Shown: piece by piece, positions 37,092 to 46,326 of the stretch | How positions within the stretch are numbered: position 1 is the first letter of the stretch | Layout: the number at the start of each line of letters is the position of its first letter | DNA from: JAXMBN01 sp046349875 | GTDB lineage: Bacteria > Planctomycetota > Planctomycetia > Pirellulales > Pirellulaceae | Direction: 5' to 3' | NCBI GenBank assembly: GCA_046349875.1 | Contig: JAXMBN010000023.1 | Coordinates: forward strand, 1-64,000 | Length of the DNA stretch: 64,000 nucleotides | The notes under the pieces: generated by a model | Told to the model about the DNA's origin: nothing | The model's database searches: none | The model's input: only the letters and a program-made list of their open reading frames with translations | Program-made: the position numbers and the translations under genes

Positions 37092-38045
37092 ATGGCAGGA
37101 CGGAATCGCATTTGGGTTCGGAGAGGGTTGCTTCTAGGGATTGGAATTGTCTGCATCTTCGGCGCGCTAGGGTACGTCCGGTATTTTCTCGAACGCCCGA
37201 TGGGGCAAGGCCCCGCGGGACCCAAAGTGCCCAGGGAACCATTTTCGCAAACATGGACGGACCGAACGATCCATGTGGTGGGAATTGGTGATAGCATCAC
37301 CGCAGGCTTAGGAGCCAAGTCTTCGGACCACACGTTCTTTCATCGCATATTGCAGAATCCAAGCGATGAATATGCAGACATGGAAGGTCTGAGCCTGCGA
37401 CAAGTGTTTCCTCGCTTGGAATCGGAGAATCTTGCGATTTCGGGGTCGACTTCATTGACTCATTTGGAGGTCATCGAAAACAAGCTGCAAAGGCGGCCTG
37501 AAGAAGTGTATGGCATCGTACTGATGACTTCTGGTGGGAATGATTTGATCCACAGCTATGGACGCTCGCCTGCGCGCGAGGGAGCCATGTATGGTGCAAC
37601 CTGGGATGAAGCTCAGCCTTGGATCGATAACTATCGAGAACGATTGAAGACGATGTTCAGCAAGATTCGAGCATCCTTTCCTGGCGGATGCGAGATCTAT
37701 ATCGCGGATATCTACGATCCCACGGATGGTGTGGGTGATGCACCGAGTGTCTATCTGCCGCACTGGAACGATGGACTGCGCATCCATCGCGAATACAATC
37801 GCGCGCTTGCGGAGTGTTCTCAGGAAGCGGAAGGAGTCTACTTAGTGCCGTTGCACGTGAACTTCTTGGGACACGGTTCTCATTGTCGCCAGTTTTGGCG
37901 ATCGACGTATCGAAGCGATGATCCGTACTATTGGTTTTACGTCAATATCGAAGACCCGAATGATCGTGGGTATGACGCCATTCGTCGCATATTCTTAAAG
38001 GAGATACTAAAGCACCACCGGTGGAGTCCTGTGCGAGTCCAGTGA
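37092..38045 (+). CDS. SGNH/GDSL-fold protein, apparently lacking the usual catalytic Asp-His
   Basis: 317 residues with an N-terminal transmembrane segment or signal anchor (about 10-30). Block I is GIGDSITAGLG (nucleophile Ser), and GGND at about 150 is block III. In block V, where DxxHPN is expected, the sequence reads NIEDPNDRGYDAI, with Asn and Asp in place of Asp and His. The fold is therefore clear but classical esterase activity is doubtful. AAGGGG lies 7 nt before the ATG. The 3' end adjoins a repeat-rich region. Confidence 0.8.
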   Translation: MAGRNRIWVRRGLLLGIGIVCIFGALGYVRYFLERPMGQGPAGPKVPREPFSQTWTDRTIHVVGIGDSITAGLGAKSSDHTFFHRILQNPSDEYADMEGLSLRQVFPRLESENLAISGSTSLTHLEVIENKLQRRPEEVYGIVLMTSGGNDLIHSYGRSPAREGAMYGATWDEAQPWIDNYRERLKTMFSKIRASFPGGCEIYIADIYDPTDGVGDAPSVYLPHWNDGLRIHREYNRALAECSQEAEGVYLVPLHVNFLGHGSHCRQFWRSTYRSDDPYYWFYVNIEDPNDRGYDAIRRIFLKEILKHHRWSPVRVQ

Positions 38046-38060
38046 TCGGGGGCGATCGTC

Positions 38061-38097
<37 letters not shown>

Positions 38098-38098
38098 T

Positions 38099-38148
38099 AC
38101 GATCGGGACGATCGTATTACGCGTAGTACGGTTGTCCTCAACCGTTGG
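38099..38148 (+). repeat. 50-nt direct repeat, copy 1 (two hairpins)
   Basis: Contains ACGATC-GGGAC-GATCGT and ACGGTTG-TCCT-CAACCGT, each able to fold. It matches the copy at 38210 with six mismatches. Confidence 0.8.
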
Positions 38149-38209
38149 AATCGTGAATTGCGGTAGCCTTGGTTGATTGTTGTGTACGTCAAGCAAAAGC
38201 GTTGTGCCA

Positions 38210-38259
38210 ACGACCGGGACGATCGTATTACATGTAGCACGGTTGTCCCCAACCGTTGG
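38210..38259 (+). repeat. 50-nt direct repeat, copy 2 (two hairpins)
   Basis: Second copy of the unit at 38099, 61 nt downstream. The second hairpin (ACGGTTG/CAACCGT) is conserved while one loop base differs; the first is weakened by a T-to-C change. This helps explain the otherwise gene-free 38046-38381. Confidence 0.8.
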
Positions 38260-38320
38260 GAAGTGTTGCGAACCTCATATTACAGGAGTCGCTGACCTGC
38301 CTTTCGAACGTACTGGCAAC

Positions 38321-38350
38321 AAAAAACGGCGTCGAAAGATCGACGCCGTT
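38321..38350 (-). terminator. Rho-independent terminator of the DUF11 protein gene
   Basis: On the minus strand AACGGCGTCGA pairs with TCGACGCCGTT across a 4-nt loop and runs into a T tract. It is 31 nt past the stop. Confidence 0.88.
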
Positions 38351-38381
38351 GGAATTGTGCGGTAGATGTTAGGCTATCTGC

Positions 38382-41300
38382 TTATGCAGTGGCTGGACGG
38401 AATTTGCTTGGGAAGCAAACGTGCGACAAGCTCTGACGATACCAGATGAAATTGTTGTCGCTAGAGTTTCCGTTCATCAGGTTGACGCGAATATTGTTGT
38501 TCGCAGTCTTGGTACCGAAGGTTCCTGGAAGGTCTTCCGTTCCATCCAGCAGGCTCAATCCATCGAACGTCACACCCGTTGTGGTTTGAACGATGTCATA
38601 GGTGCCTTCGGCGAGGTTGGTGAAGGAGAAGTTTCCGGACGAGTCGGTTGTGGTTTGCGAAACTTGGGTTCTGGTCGATCCATTCACCATGAACAACGTG
38701 ATGGTAACGCTCGATAGTCCATCATCACCGGTATTGAGTGTACGCGAAGCATCGTCATCGAGGAATGCTTTGCCGGTGATGGTGCGGAGTTGTCCAAGTT
38801 GGGTCGTCTGAGTAGCCGTATTGTTGGACACATTCGTTTCGGTTTCGTCGGCCGTAACGGTGGCCACGTTCGTTACCGTTGTCGGACTGGTAACATTGAC
38901 CGTCGCATTGATGGTCATCGTCACCGTTGCTCCTGAAGCGATGGTTCCAAGCGTACCTGTCACGGTACCACTTGCATGGCTAGCGGACCCTTGCGAGGCC
39001 GATGCCGAAACAAACGTCAGTTGGCTTGGAAGAATGTCGGTGACTCGCACATTGGTCGCAGCACTCGGTCCCGTGTTGGTGACGGTGATGGTGTAGGTCA
39101 ACGTGCTGCCGTTGGTCGCTGGGTCGGCGCTATCGGTCTTGGTAATCGATAGATCGATGCTTGGATTGACCGTTGTAGCAGCAGTGGCCGTTGTTGGTGT
39201 TGTGCTTTCCGCCGAAACCACGCTTGCCGAGTTATTCAGCGTTCCTCGGGTCGTTCCGAGGACAGTTGCAACTACTTGAATGGTTGCTCGCGATCCCGTG
39301 GTCGGTGTAGAAGTGCTAGACACATTGGGGATCAGCGTGCCAACATTGATCGAAATGTCATCGTTATTGGCGGCGGTGTCATCCTGAGCCGTCGTCGGAA
39401 TGGTGATCGCTGAACTTGCGATCGCCGTTGAGCCAATGGTGCCAGTAACCGAAGTGATCTTGATGCCATCGGGGAGGTTGTCGGTAAGGACAACCGTGGT
39501 CGCGTCGGAAGGGCCACTATTGGTCACGTCGATGGTATAGGTAACCGTTTGACCTGCAATGACTGGATCAGGTGAATCCGTCTTGGTAATCGTCAAGCCC
39601 GAAGTCGCATTGACCGTGGAGGTTGCCGTAGCGGAGTTGTCGGAGTTATCGGACTCATTCGAAGTCGTCGTCGCCGTAGCAACATTGCTCAACGTACCAC
39701 GCGTCGATGGAAGCACAACACCGATCACGGTAATGGTAGCCACGGCGTTATCAACCAAGCTACCGATCGCCACTGTAATGTCGTCCGTGTTCGCGGCCGT
39801 CGTGTCTTGAGCGGATGCTGGAATGGTGATGGAACCAGAAGAAATCGCGGTAGATCCAACGGTTCCGGTAACGCTCGTGATGCGAAGTCCATCCGGAATG
39901 TTATCGCTCAGCGATACACCAGCCGCATCCGAGGGACCATCGTTGGTCACGGTCACGGTGTAGGTGATGGTTTGCCCAGCTACAACTGGATCAGGAGTGT
40001 CGGTCTTTGCTACAACCAAATCGACCGAGTTGGTCAATGGGGTTGTAACGGATGCCGAGTTATTGGTTGAGTTGGTCTCGGTGAAGCCAGTCGAACTCGT
40101 CAAGCCGATCGTAGCCGAGTTTACCAAGGAAGCGGACTGATTCGATGGTACACCGACGATGATGGTGATCGTGCCCGTTTGGCCACTCGTCATGGAAGCA
40201 ATATCAACTACCACGTCACCGGCCGAACTCGAAGTGTTATGCGTACCGATCGAAGGTGTCACGCTAACGACCGTAAGACCGGCTGGCAAATCATCGATCA
40301 CTTGAACGTTGCTTGCAGTACTTGGACCATTGTTGGTCACAGAGAGTGTATAGGTCAGGTTGGAACCAGCAACAGCAGTCGACAAATTGGCCGATTTGGT
40401 AATCGCTAAGTCGATGTTCTTAGTAACCGTGGTATCTTCGTTGTCGTTTGCTGGGCTCGATTCATCACTATCGACCGTCGCTGTATTGCTGATCAACGAG
40501 CCCGTGAATCCTGTTGGAACCGATAGCACGACCGTGATGGTCACATCCGTGTCGGCCGACGGTGCATCCACGTTCATTGTGCCCACGTTGACTTGAACGG
40601 TTGCCGGCGTAGAACCAGAAGCCGGCACTAAGGTGGCCGTACCTTGGGTCGAATTGGCACTTACGAAGGTCAGGCCAGTCGGAACGGGATCGGTTACGAC
40701 CACATTGGTTGCCGTCGAAGGACCATCATTGCGGACCGTTAAGGTGTATGTGACGTTTTGTCCAGCCACGACAGGGTCCGGAGAATCCGACTTGGAAATC
40801 GTTACGCCTGCAACGCGACTAACGTTCAGGTTGACGCTGTCGGTATTGTTCGAAGTGTTTGTTTCTAACTCTGTGCCAACGACCGAGACATCGTTCACGA
40901 ATGTACCGGTCGCAGAAGCAGGAATCGATACGACGAGAGCCAAGGCACTACTGGTCGCACCAGACGCCAAGCTGCCTACGGTATAGACGACCGTTCCGGG
41001 TGTGGAACCGCTTTGTGGCGTCACGACTGGTGTGCCTGTGCCACCCGTTGCGCTAATGACCGTTGCACCCAAAGGAAGCGTATCGGTCACCGTGACGTTG
41101 GTGGCGCCAAGTGGCCCATTGTTCGTAGCCGTGATCGAATACGTAACCGTACCACCTGCAGGAGCGCTGGTTGCGGTTGTGGACTTATCGACGGTTAGAT
41201 CGGTTTGGGGAGCAAAGCCAAGGTCAACCGTCATATTCGTGTTCGCATCGGTGTCACCGTCGTTGGTCGGTTCAGATCCCGCGACCAAAGTAATGGCTAA

Positions 41301-42722
41301 AGTACCGACGCCGAGACCGGTAATCACTGCACCATTGTCATCACCATTGGTGTTGTCATCAGGATCGGTCGCCGTTGGTGTGCTCGTCACGTGACCTTCC
41401 AAGGCTTGACCAGTGGCAAACTGGCTCGATGGAACGACGACGATATAGTCACCTGGAAGGAGGTTGCCGAAGGAGTAGGCTCCCGAGCTATTGGTAGTGG
41501 TGGATGTGCTCAAGGTATCGCCGCTATCGTAGGACCCGTCACCGTCGTCCACGTACAATTGTACGGTTACGTTGTTGATACCGGTTTCTGCGGTATCCTT
41601 GGTTCCATCATTATCGCGATCTTGCCAAATGAGATCGCCGATGGTCATTGGATTCAGATTGGCAAAGTTCACCGTTTCGACAGTAGGAGCAGCCGTACCA
41701 AAGATATCCACTTGTCCATCCGCAGCGGCAGCACCATCGAACTCAAGCTGGATAGCGCGAACGCTGGTGAAGTCAGCGCCCGTACCTGCCAGTGTCGTAA
41801 AGCTCGAGAATGCAACCGTGAGATTGGCTGACGTCGGTGCAGCACCACCGGTGGTGACCGGCATGGCCAGTGTGGCAACGGATGAGTTTCCTGAGCTGCT
41901 ATAGACGCGGATAACGACGTTGGATGCGATGTCGGTTCCGATGGCAAGCGAGAAGCCGGAGGCTCCACCACTAGTCAAGTCGATCGCTCCCAGTCCGGTG
42001 GTCGCATCGAGCGTGGCAGCGTCATTGTCATTGCCGTCCCACGTGACGATTCGAGTCCCGGTGGTACCAGCGTCGGATTGGAATTCGAGCAAGTTCGACA
42101 CGCCTGCATTGTCGACGCGCAAGGAAACCGTGTTACCTGCAGTACCGCCGGTTGCGTCAGCGAAGACATCGCGTTCACCACCAAGAATCCCCGCAACGTC
42201 GGTGGCATCGCTCACGGGTGTCACGCCTGCGACCGTTGCGGTGACTACTTGCGTACCTGAATTGAAATCATCGATCGTTTGAGCAAGTGTGCCCATGACG
42301 TCGGTCGAGTCGATGACCACGGTTTGCGTGGTGACAGTCGATCGTTGTAGTTGCCCAGTGACTGTTGATTGTCGAACGTAATAAGTGCCAGCAGTCAGAC
42401 CTGTGAACGAATAATTGCCAGATCCGTTCGAGGTGGTTGTACCCACCGTGACATCGTCACCACCACCGTTGTCAAAGGTGGTGTTACCTCCATCGCGATA
42501 CAGAGTAATGGTCGCGCCCGAGATCCGAGCATCGCCACCATCGAGTCCATTCTCGGTGGAATCGGTGAAAACCGTACCCGAAATCGTGGCCAAGTCGTTG
42601 GCCATCAGCTTGCGGCCTTCCAGCATTTCCAACTTCAGAAAGCGTCGTTGAACCGAACGAGAGCGGTGAGTTGCTTTCTTTCCACGCAGTGCTTGAAGCA
42701 TTCGGGTCCAGAAGGCTGCCAT
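38382..42722 (-). CDS. Giant secreted DUF11/SdrD-like surface protein with LEPR-XLL-type motif
   Basis: 1446 residues from the ATG at 42722 (GGAG 10 nt upstream). Residues about 22-41 hold the planctomycete N-terminal motif (FLKLEMLEGRKLMAN). Two SdrD-B-like domains follow (ISGTVFTDSTENGLDG and GDLIWQDRDNDGTKD) with a jelly-roll-like region between. Then come about six DUF11 repeats of about 120 residues (each with a TYTITVTNTGPSAATNV-type line), and a third SdrD-B-like domain ends the chain (GKAFLDDDASRTLNTGDDG). Very low Cys and Trp and high Thr, Ser and Val are typical of cell-surface adhesin rods. No sorting domain is seen at the C-terminus. Confidence 0.88.
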   Translation of the reverse strand: MAAFWTRMLQALRGKKATHRSRSVQRRFLKLEMLEGRKLMANDLATISGTVFTDSTENGLDGGDARISGATITLYRDGGNTTFDNGGGDDVTVGTTTSNGSGNYSFTGLTAGTYYVRQSTVTGQLQRSTVTTQTVVIDSTDVMGTLAQTIDDFNSGTQVVTATVAGVTPVSDATDVAGILGGERDVFADATGGTAGNTVSLRVDNAGVSNLLEFQSDAGTTGTRIVTWDGNDNDAATLDATTGLGAIDLTSGGASGFSLAIGTDIASNVVIRVYSSSGNSSVATLAMPVTTGGAAPTSANLTVAFSSFTTLAGTGADFTSVRAIQLEFDGAAAADGQVDIFGTAAPTVETVNFANLNPMTIGDLIWQDRDNDGTKDTAETGINNVTVQLYVDDGDGSYDSGDTLSTSTTTNSSGAYSFGNLLPGDYIVVVPSSQFATGQALEGHVTSTPTATDPDDNTNGDDNGAVITGLGVGTLAITLVAGSEPTNDGDTDANTNMTVDLGFAPQTDLTVDKSTTATSAPAGGTVTYSITATNNGPLGATNVTVTDTLPLGATVISATGGTGTPVVTPQSGSTPGTVVYTVGSLASGATSSALALVVSIPASATGTFVNDVSVVGTELETNTSNNTDSVNLNVSRVAGVTISKSDSPDPVVAGQNVTYTLTVRNDGPSTATNVVVTDPVPTGLTFVSANSTQGTATLVPASGSTPATVQVNVGTMNVDAPSADTDVTITVVLSVPTGFTGSLISNTATVDSDESSPANDNEDTTVTKNIDLAITKSANLSTAVAGSNLTYTLSVTNNGPSTASNVQVIDDLPAGLTVVSVTPSIGTHNTSSSAGDVVVDIASMTSGQTGTITIIVGVPSNQSASLVNSATIGLTSSTGFTETNSTNNSASVTTPLTNSVDLVVAKTDTPDPVVAGQTITYTVTVTNDGPSDAAGVSLSDNIPDGLRITSVTGTVGSTAISSGSITIPASAQDTTAANTDDITVAIGSLVDNAVATITVIGVVLPSTRGTLSNVATATTTSNESDNSDNSATATSTVNATSGLTITKTDSPDPVIAGQTVTYTIDVTNSGPSDATTVVLTDNLPDGIKITSVTGTIGSTAIASSAITIPTTAQDDTAANNDDISINVGTLIPNVSSTSTPTTGSRATIQVVATVLGTTRGTLNNSASVVSAESTTPTTATAATTVNPSIDLSITKTDSADPATNGSTLTYTITVTNTGPSAATNVRVTDILPSQLTFVSASASQGSASHASGTVTGTLGTIASGATVTMTINATVNVTSPTTVTNVATVTADETETNVSNNTATQTTQLGQLRTITGKAFLDDDASRTLNTGDDGLSSVTITLFMVNGSTRTQVSQTTTDSSGNFSFTNLAEGTYDIVQTTTGVTFDGLSLLDGTEDLPGTFGTKTANNNIRVNLMNGNSSDNNFIWYRQSLSHVCFPSKFRPATA

Positions 42723-42853
42723 GCTAATTCTCCATCCTTGGATAAGCTGCCGACTGACCATCGCCTTGCGGGATAAGGCATTGACGGCAGTCGAATTACG
42801 GGCGATTGATAGCATCCTGCTATCGCTCGATGGTGCCACCGCCACAAATGCAA

Positions 42854-42902
42854 GAAGGCGATAGCGTTTTCCGAGTCTTCTCGGAGTAACGCTATCGCCT
42901 TC
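42854..42902. terminator. Long nested hairpin between the BBP7 and DUF11 genes
   Basis: GAAGGCGATAGCGTT pairs perfectly with AACGCTATCGCCTTC, and an inner TCCGAG/CTCGGA stem is stacked inside it. It lies 27 nt after the BBP7 stop. No strong T run follows, so termination, mRNA stabilisation or a processing site are all possible. Confidence 0.6.
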
Positions 42903-42929
42903 GATGAAAGTCGATACGTCTTCGCGGGA

Positions 42930-44492
42930 TTACCAGCGATATTCGCCACCCAGAGAGAGACCTTGTACCCAGTAATCGGATTCTTTGTACTCAAACTGTG
43001 GCTTAATCGGGTTAATCCGAGGATTCTGAGGATTCCCATTAGTGAGGAACCCATTATTCAGCGAATTGATCTCGCGATCGATTTGTTCGCCTGGACGAAC
43101 GACTCGACTCCAGTAGATGAAGGTGTACCCTGCCGTTAGCTTGATTCGCTGGGTGAGTTGATACCCGAGGGTTGCCCCCAATTCGGGAATGACTGCAAAG
43201 GTATCTCGTTCACGAAGTCCAACGTTGGATTCAGCTGCTAGCAAACCAGTCGTGCTGGATTGGAAGATCGTCTGAGTGCCACTGGAGAGCCTTGAAGAAC
43301 CTCGAATGTCAACCTGTTGATGGTTGTTTCCGATGGCCATCCGCATCATCAAGTCGGAAGACCAAAATCCTCGACGTCCTTGCCATTGCACCCCGAAGTC
43401 TGCACCATTGAATTGGTTCATCGTTCCGAAGTAATCGGATGCAGCCGATGTGACGGGTTGCGTTCCGCTATAGGTTGTTTCAATCGATTCCTTCAACTGC
43501 AAGAAGCGATAGCCGACGAATCCTTCCCATTTGGATTGAGTTGGAACCGTACCGCGACAGAAGAGCGTTGGGCCGCATCCTGTGTTGCAGCAAAAGATCT
43601 TGCGGAAGTGGAACGCACCACCATCCATCCGGCTTTGAGCTCGTACGTTGATGATGTCCGTAATCTTGGATGATTCGTTGGTGCCATTCGGCGAATTCGT
43701 ATAGAGGAGTTGTAGCAGGTTCGGATTCATTTCGATGAACGGTACGGCGATGGGGCTCGTTGAGGTGCCCACTTGACGGAACGTTTCGGTAGCATTTCCG
43801 AGGCTCAGATATTCTGCATCCAGACCCCATCCCGGGAAATTGCCCAGGCTCCATCCGAATCGCAATCGTCCGCCAGCCCGTTGGTCGGACAACATGGTAT
43901 CGCGGCCAGTCGTGTATCCTTCACCCAACAATACTCGCGTATTGGAGTCGCCAACAAAGATACTGTTGGTGTTGGTGCCAGTGACGACCATCGGTGGAAC
44001 GTACATGGGCGAAGTCCAGCCCATGAGGTATTCCATATGAGCCCAACCGTGAGCTGGCAGGCAGATGCAAAGACGGTTAGGTTGAAGGCAGGTGTCACAG
44101 CATCCAAGATCGCAGGCGGACATGCCCCCTTCGCAGCTAGAGCAGCTTCCACCGCACGACCCATCGCAACCGCCATGCAGTCCCACGCCATGGCCATCTT
44201 CATAGACGATTTCGCCTTCCTGAACGACTTCCTGCGGAGACACTTCTTCTTGCATGAGATGCGACGCAGGAGTGACAGCATTGTTCGACTTGCGAGTTGG
44301 TCGAGGCAGCGTGTCAGCTCGATTTGCCGTTCGCTTGGCCGAGCTTGATGGAGTGCTCGACGGTCGAACCGTTGTTGGCTTGCTAGCATTTTTGGTTGGT
44401 CCATCCGCAGCCACCGCTGGCATATCTAGCCAGGTTACCGGTGCAAACAACAATGAGGCGGCGAGGGCGACCAGTTTCTTTTGGCGATTCAC
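42930..44492 (-). CDS. BBP7-family outer-membrane beta-barrel protein
   Basis: 520 residues from the GTG at 44492; the ATG at 44582 would add 30. A signal peptide covers about 1-29. A Ser/Pro/Thr-rich stretch precedes a Cys-rich cluster (CDGSCGGSCSSCEGG, then CDLGCCDTC) that may bind metal or form disulfides. The C-terminal about 350 residues alternate hydrophobic and polar residues and end in an aromatic residue (GGEYRW), as expected for a barrel. BBP7 (formerly DUF1551) is planctomycete-specific. A surface role is likely; transport specificity is unknown. Confidence 0.85.
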   Translation of the reverse strand: MNRQKKLVALAASLLFAPVTWLDMPAVAADGPTKNASKPTTVRPSSTPSSSAKRTANRADTLPRPTRKSNNAVTPASHLMQEEVSPQEVVQEGEIVYEDGHGVGLHGGCDGSCGGSCSSCEGGMSACDLGCCDTCLQPNRLCICLPAHGWAHMEYLMGWTSPMYVPPMVVTGTNTNSIFVGDSNTRVLLGEGYTTGRDTMLSDQRAGGRLRFGWSLGNFPGWGLDAEYLSLGNATETFRQVGTSTSPIAVPFIEMNPNLLQLLYTNSPNGTNESSKITDIINVRAQSRMDGGAFHFRKIFCCNTGCGPTLFCRGTVPTQSKWEGFVGYRFLQLKESIETTYSGTQPVTSAASDYFGTMNQFNGADFGVQWQGRRGFWSSDLMMRMAIGNNHQQVDIRGSSRLSSGTQTIFQSSTTGLLAAESNVGLRERDTFAVIPELGATLGYQLTQRIKLTAGYTFIYWSRVVRPGEQIDREINSLNNGFLTNGNPQNPRINPIKPQFEYKESDYWVQGLSLGGEYRW

Positions 44493-44863
44493 GGCAAATC
44501 CATTCCATGATCGGGGGCAAGGTTGGCTAGCGATTCCGGGAGGTGAATTTCTAGCCGGCTGAAACTCCAATCTTTCAGCCATCCTTCTTCTCTATCGGCA
44601 CGATGGCCCCCGCACATTTGGAATAAAACGCAAATTTTGAAAAATCGGAAAAGTTTGCCAGGCTTTCCAGGTCTTCTCTATGAGTGATTCTAATGCATTC
44701 GTTCTCCTCAATACTCAATAGGTGCCAGCCACCTATTGTTGAAACTGGCTGGCATCCAATAGGTGGCAGCCACCTATTGTTGATATGGTGGAATGTGGGA
44801 ATGGGGTGGGATACACTAAGCAAAATCCTTCCTCTTCATCCTCTTCCCTATTGGGTGTCTATC
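44493..44863. other. Intergenic region upstream of the BBP7 and oxidoreductase genes
   Basis: About 370 nt between divergent genes. Besides the REP-like pair at 44717-44783 nothing else is recognised. Alternative starts of both neighbours (44582 and 44684) fall here. Confidence 0.3.
44717..44783 (+). repeat. Tandem REP/BIME-like palindromes
   Basis: Two copies (44717-44743 and 44757-44783) of a unit that begins CAATAGGTG and ends GCCACCTATTGTTGA. The second is a perfect 11-bp inverted repeat around one central base. The copies differ at one base and are joined by 13 nt. ATAGGTGGCA resembles the ATGGGTGGCA core of the RAYT terminal repeats. Confidence 0.82.
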
Positions 44864-46264
44864 ATGAATCAGCGTGGCCATGCTTCCTCGCGGCGGTCTT
44901 TCCTACAGAACACAGCAATTGCGGCAGGGGCTGCAACAGTTCCTTACATACTGACAAAGCCAGCATTAGCGATGAATCGATCCGCAAACGATCGCCCGCT
45001 GATAGGCTGTATCGGAACCGGTGATCGCTGGATGGCAGTTGGGCCACAAGCGCTGAAGTTTGGGGACTGCGTAGCCGTGTGCGATGTCGATGCCTCGCAC
45101 GTTCGGCAAGGGAAGGAAAAAGTCGAAGGGATACAGAGCAAGGCTGGGCGAGAGCGCAAGGTGGATACCTATGAGGACTATCGCCGCTTGCTGGATCGCA
45201 AGGACATCGAAGTGGTCACGATTGTTACGCCCGACCACTGGCATTCCAAGATCGCCATCGAAGCGATGTTGGCTGGTAAGGATGTCTATTGTGAGAAACC
45301 TTTGACGCTGACGATCGATGAGGGGAAGCAGATCATCGAGGTTCACAAGCGAACGGGGCGGGTTTTCCAAGTTGGAACTCAACAACGCAGCGAGATGAGT
45401 GCCGAGAGAGGGAAGTTCAAGCAGCAGTTCTTGACAGCGGTGGCTCTATGTCAGGCTGGAAGGCTCGGCAAAATTCAAAAAGTAGAATGCCGGATCGGTG
45501 GAGCTCCATCGAGCCCTGAGCTTGCTAAGGCTCCTGTTCCTTCGGAATTGAATTGGGATATGTGGCTAGGCCAAGCCCCGATGACCGACTACGTTATGGC
45601 TCCCGCCAAAGGGAAGTATCCGCATAGTCGCGTTCATTACGAGTTTCGTTGGTGGTACGAATACTCAGGCGGCAAAATGACCGACTGGGGTGCTCACCAT
45701 GTGGATATCGCGACGTGGGCAATCGGAATGGATCAAAGTGGCCCGACGAGCGTCGAAGGTGTTTTTGCGAAACATCCGATGGAATACAAGAATGGATATC
45801 CCGTTCGCTCGGACATGTACAACACGGCAACGAGTTTTGATGTGAAATGCATGTATCCCAATGGAGTCGAGCTACATATTCTCAGCGATGGAGAGAACGG
45901 CATTCTCATTCAGGGAGATCGAGGCGAGCTCTTTGTGAGTCGCGGCGCACTGCGAGGTTCTGCAGTCGATGAGATGCTCGAGAAGCCACTGCCAGAGGAT
46001 GCGATCAAGAAGCTCTACAAAGGTAAGACTCCCGGCGACCATATGGCGAACTTCTTCGATTGCCTACAGTCTCGCGAGCAACCGATTTCCGATGTGAACA
46101 CGCACCATCGCGCGATGACCACTTGCCATCTGGCCAATATCGCGATCCGCTTGGGCCGAAAGTTGCAGTGGGATCCAAAAGCGGAACAAATCGTTGGGGA
46201 TGATGCAGCGAATGGATGGTTGAAGCGCGAACAACGCAAAGGCTATGAGATCAAGATAAGTTAG
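44864..46264 (+). CDS. Gfo/Idh/MocA oxidoreductase, Tat-exported
   Basis: 466 residues from the ATG at 44864. SSRRSFLQNTAIAAGAATVP is a Tat signal. The Rossmann part starts IGCIGTGDRW, followed by VTPDHWHSKIAIEAMLAGKDVYCEKPLT (the EKP motif of the family), then a WWYEYSGGKMTDWGAHHVDIATWA segment in the catalytic domain. It probably oxidises or reduces a sugar or inositol derivative with NAD(P), or deglycosylates, in the periplasm; the substrate is unknown. The sulfatase gene follows 62 nt later. Confidence 0.9.
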   Translation: MNQRGHASSRRSFLQNTAIAAGAATVPYILTKPALAMNRSANDRPLIGCIGTGDRWMAVGPQALKFGDCVAVCDVDASHVRQGKEKVEGIQSKAGRERKVDTYEDYRRLLDRKDIEVVTIVTPDHWHSKIAIEAMLAGKDVYCEKPLTLTIDEGKQIIEVHKRTGRVFQVGTQQRSEMSAERGKFKQQFLTAVALCQAGRLGKIQKVECRIGGAPSSPELAKAPVPSELNWDMWLGQAPMTDYVMAPAKGKYPHSRVHYEFRWWYEYSGGKMTDWGAHHVDIATWAIGMDQSGPTSVEGVFAKHPMEYKNGYPVRSDMYNTATSFDVKCMYPNGVELHILSDGENGILIQGDRGELFVSRGALRGSAVDEMLEKPLPEDAIKKLYKGKTPGDHMANFFDCLQSREQPISDVNTHHRAMTTCHLANIAIRLGRKLQWDPKAEQIVGDDAANGWLKREQRKGYEIKIS

Positions 46265-46326
46265 TGCTCAGTGCTCATTTGCTTTGTTGAATTCCCGATA
46301 CTTCGATCGCTTCTTGGAGTCTCCCG

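Noticed and set aside
38099..38259. Possible CRISPR array
   Set aside because: Only two copies about 60 nt apart, diverged, with internal hairpins and no cas genes.
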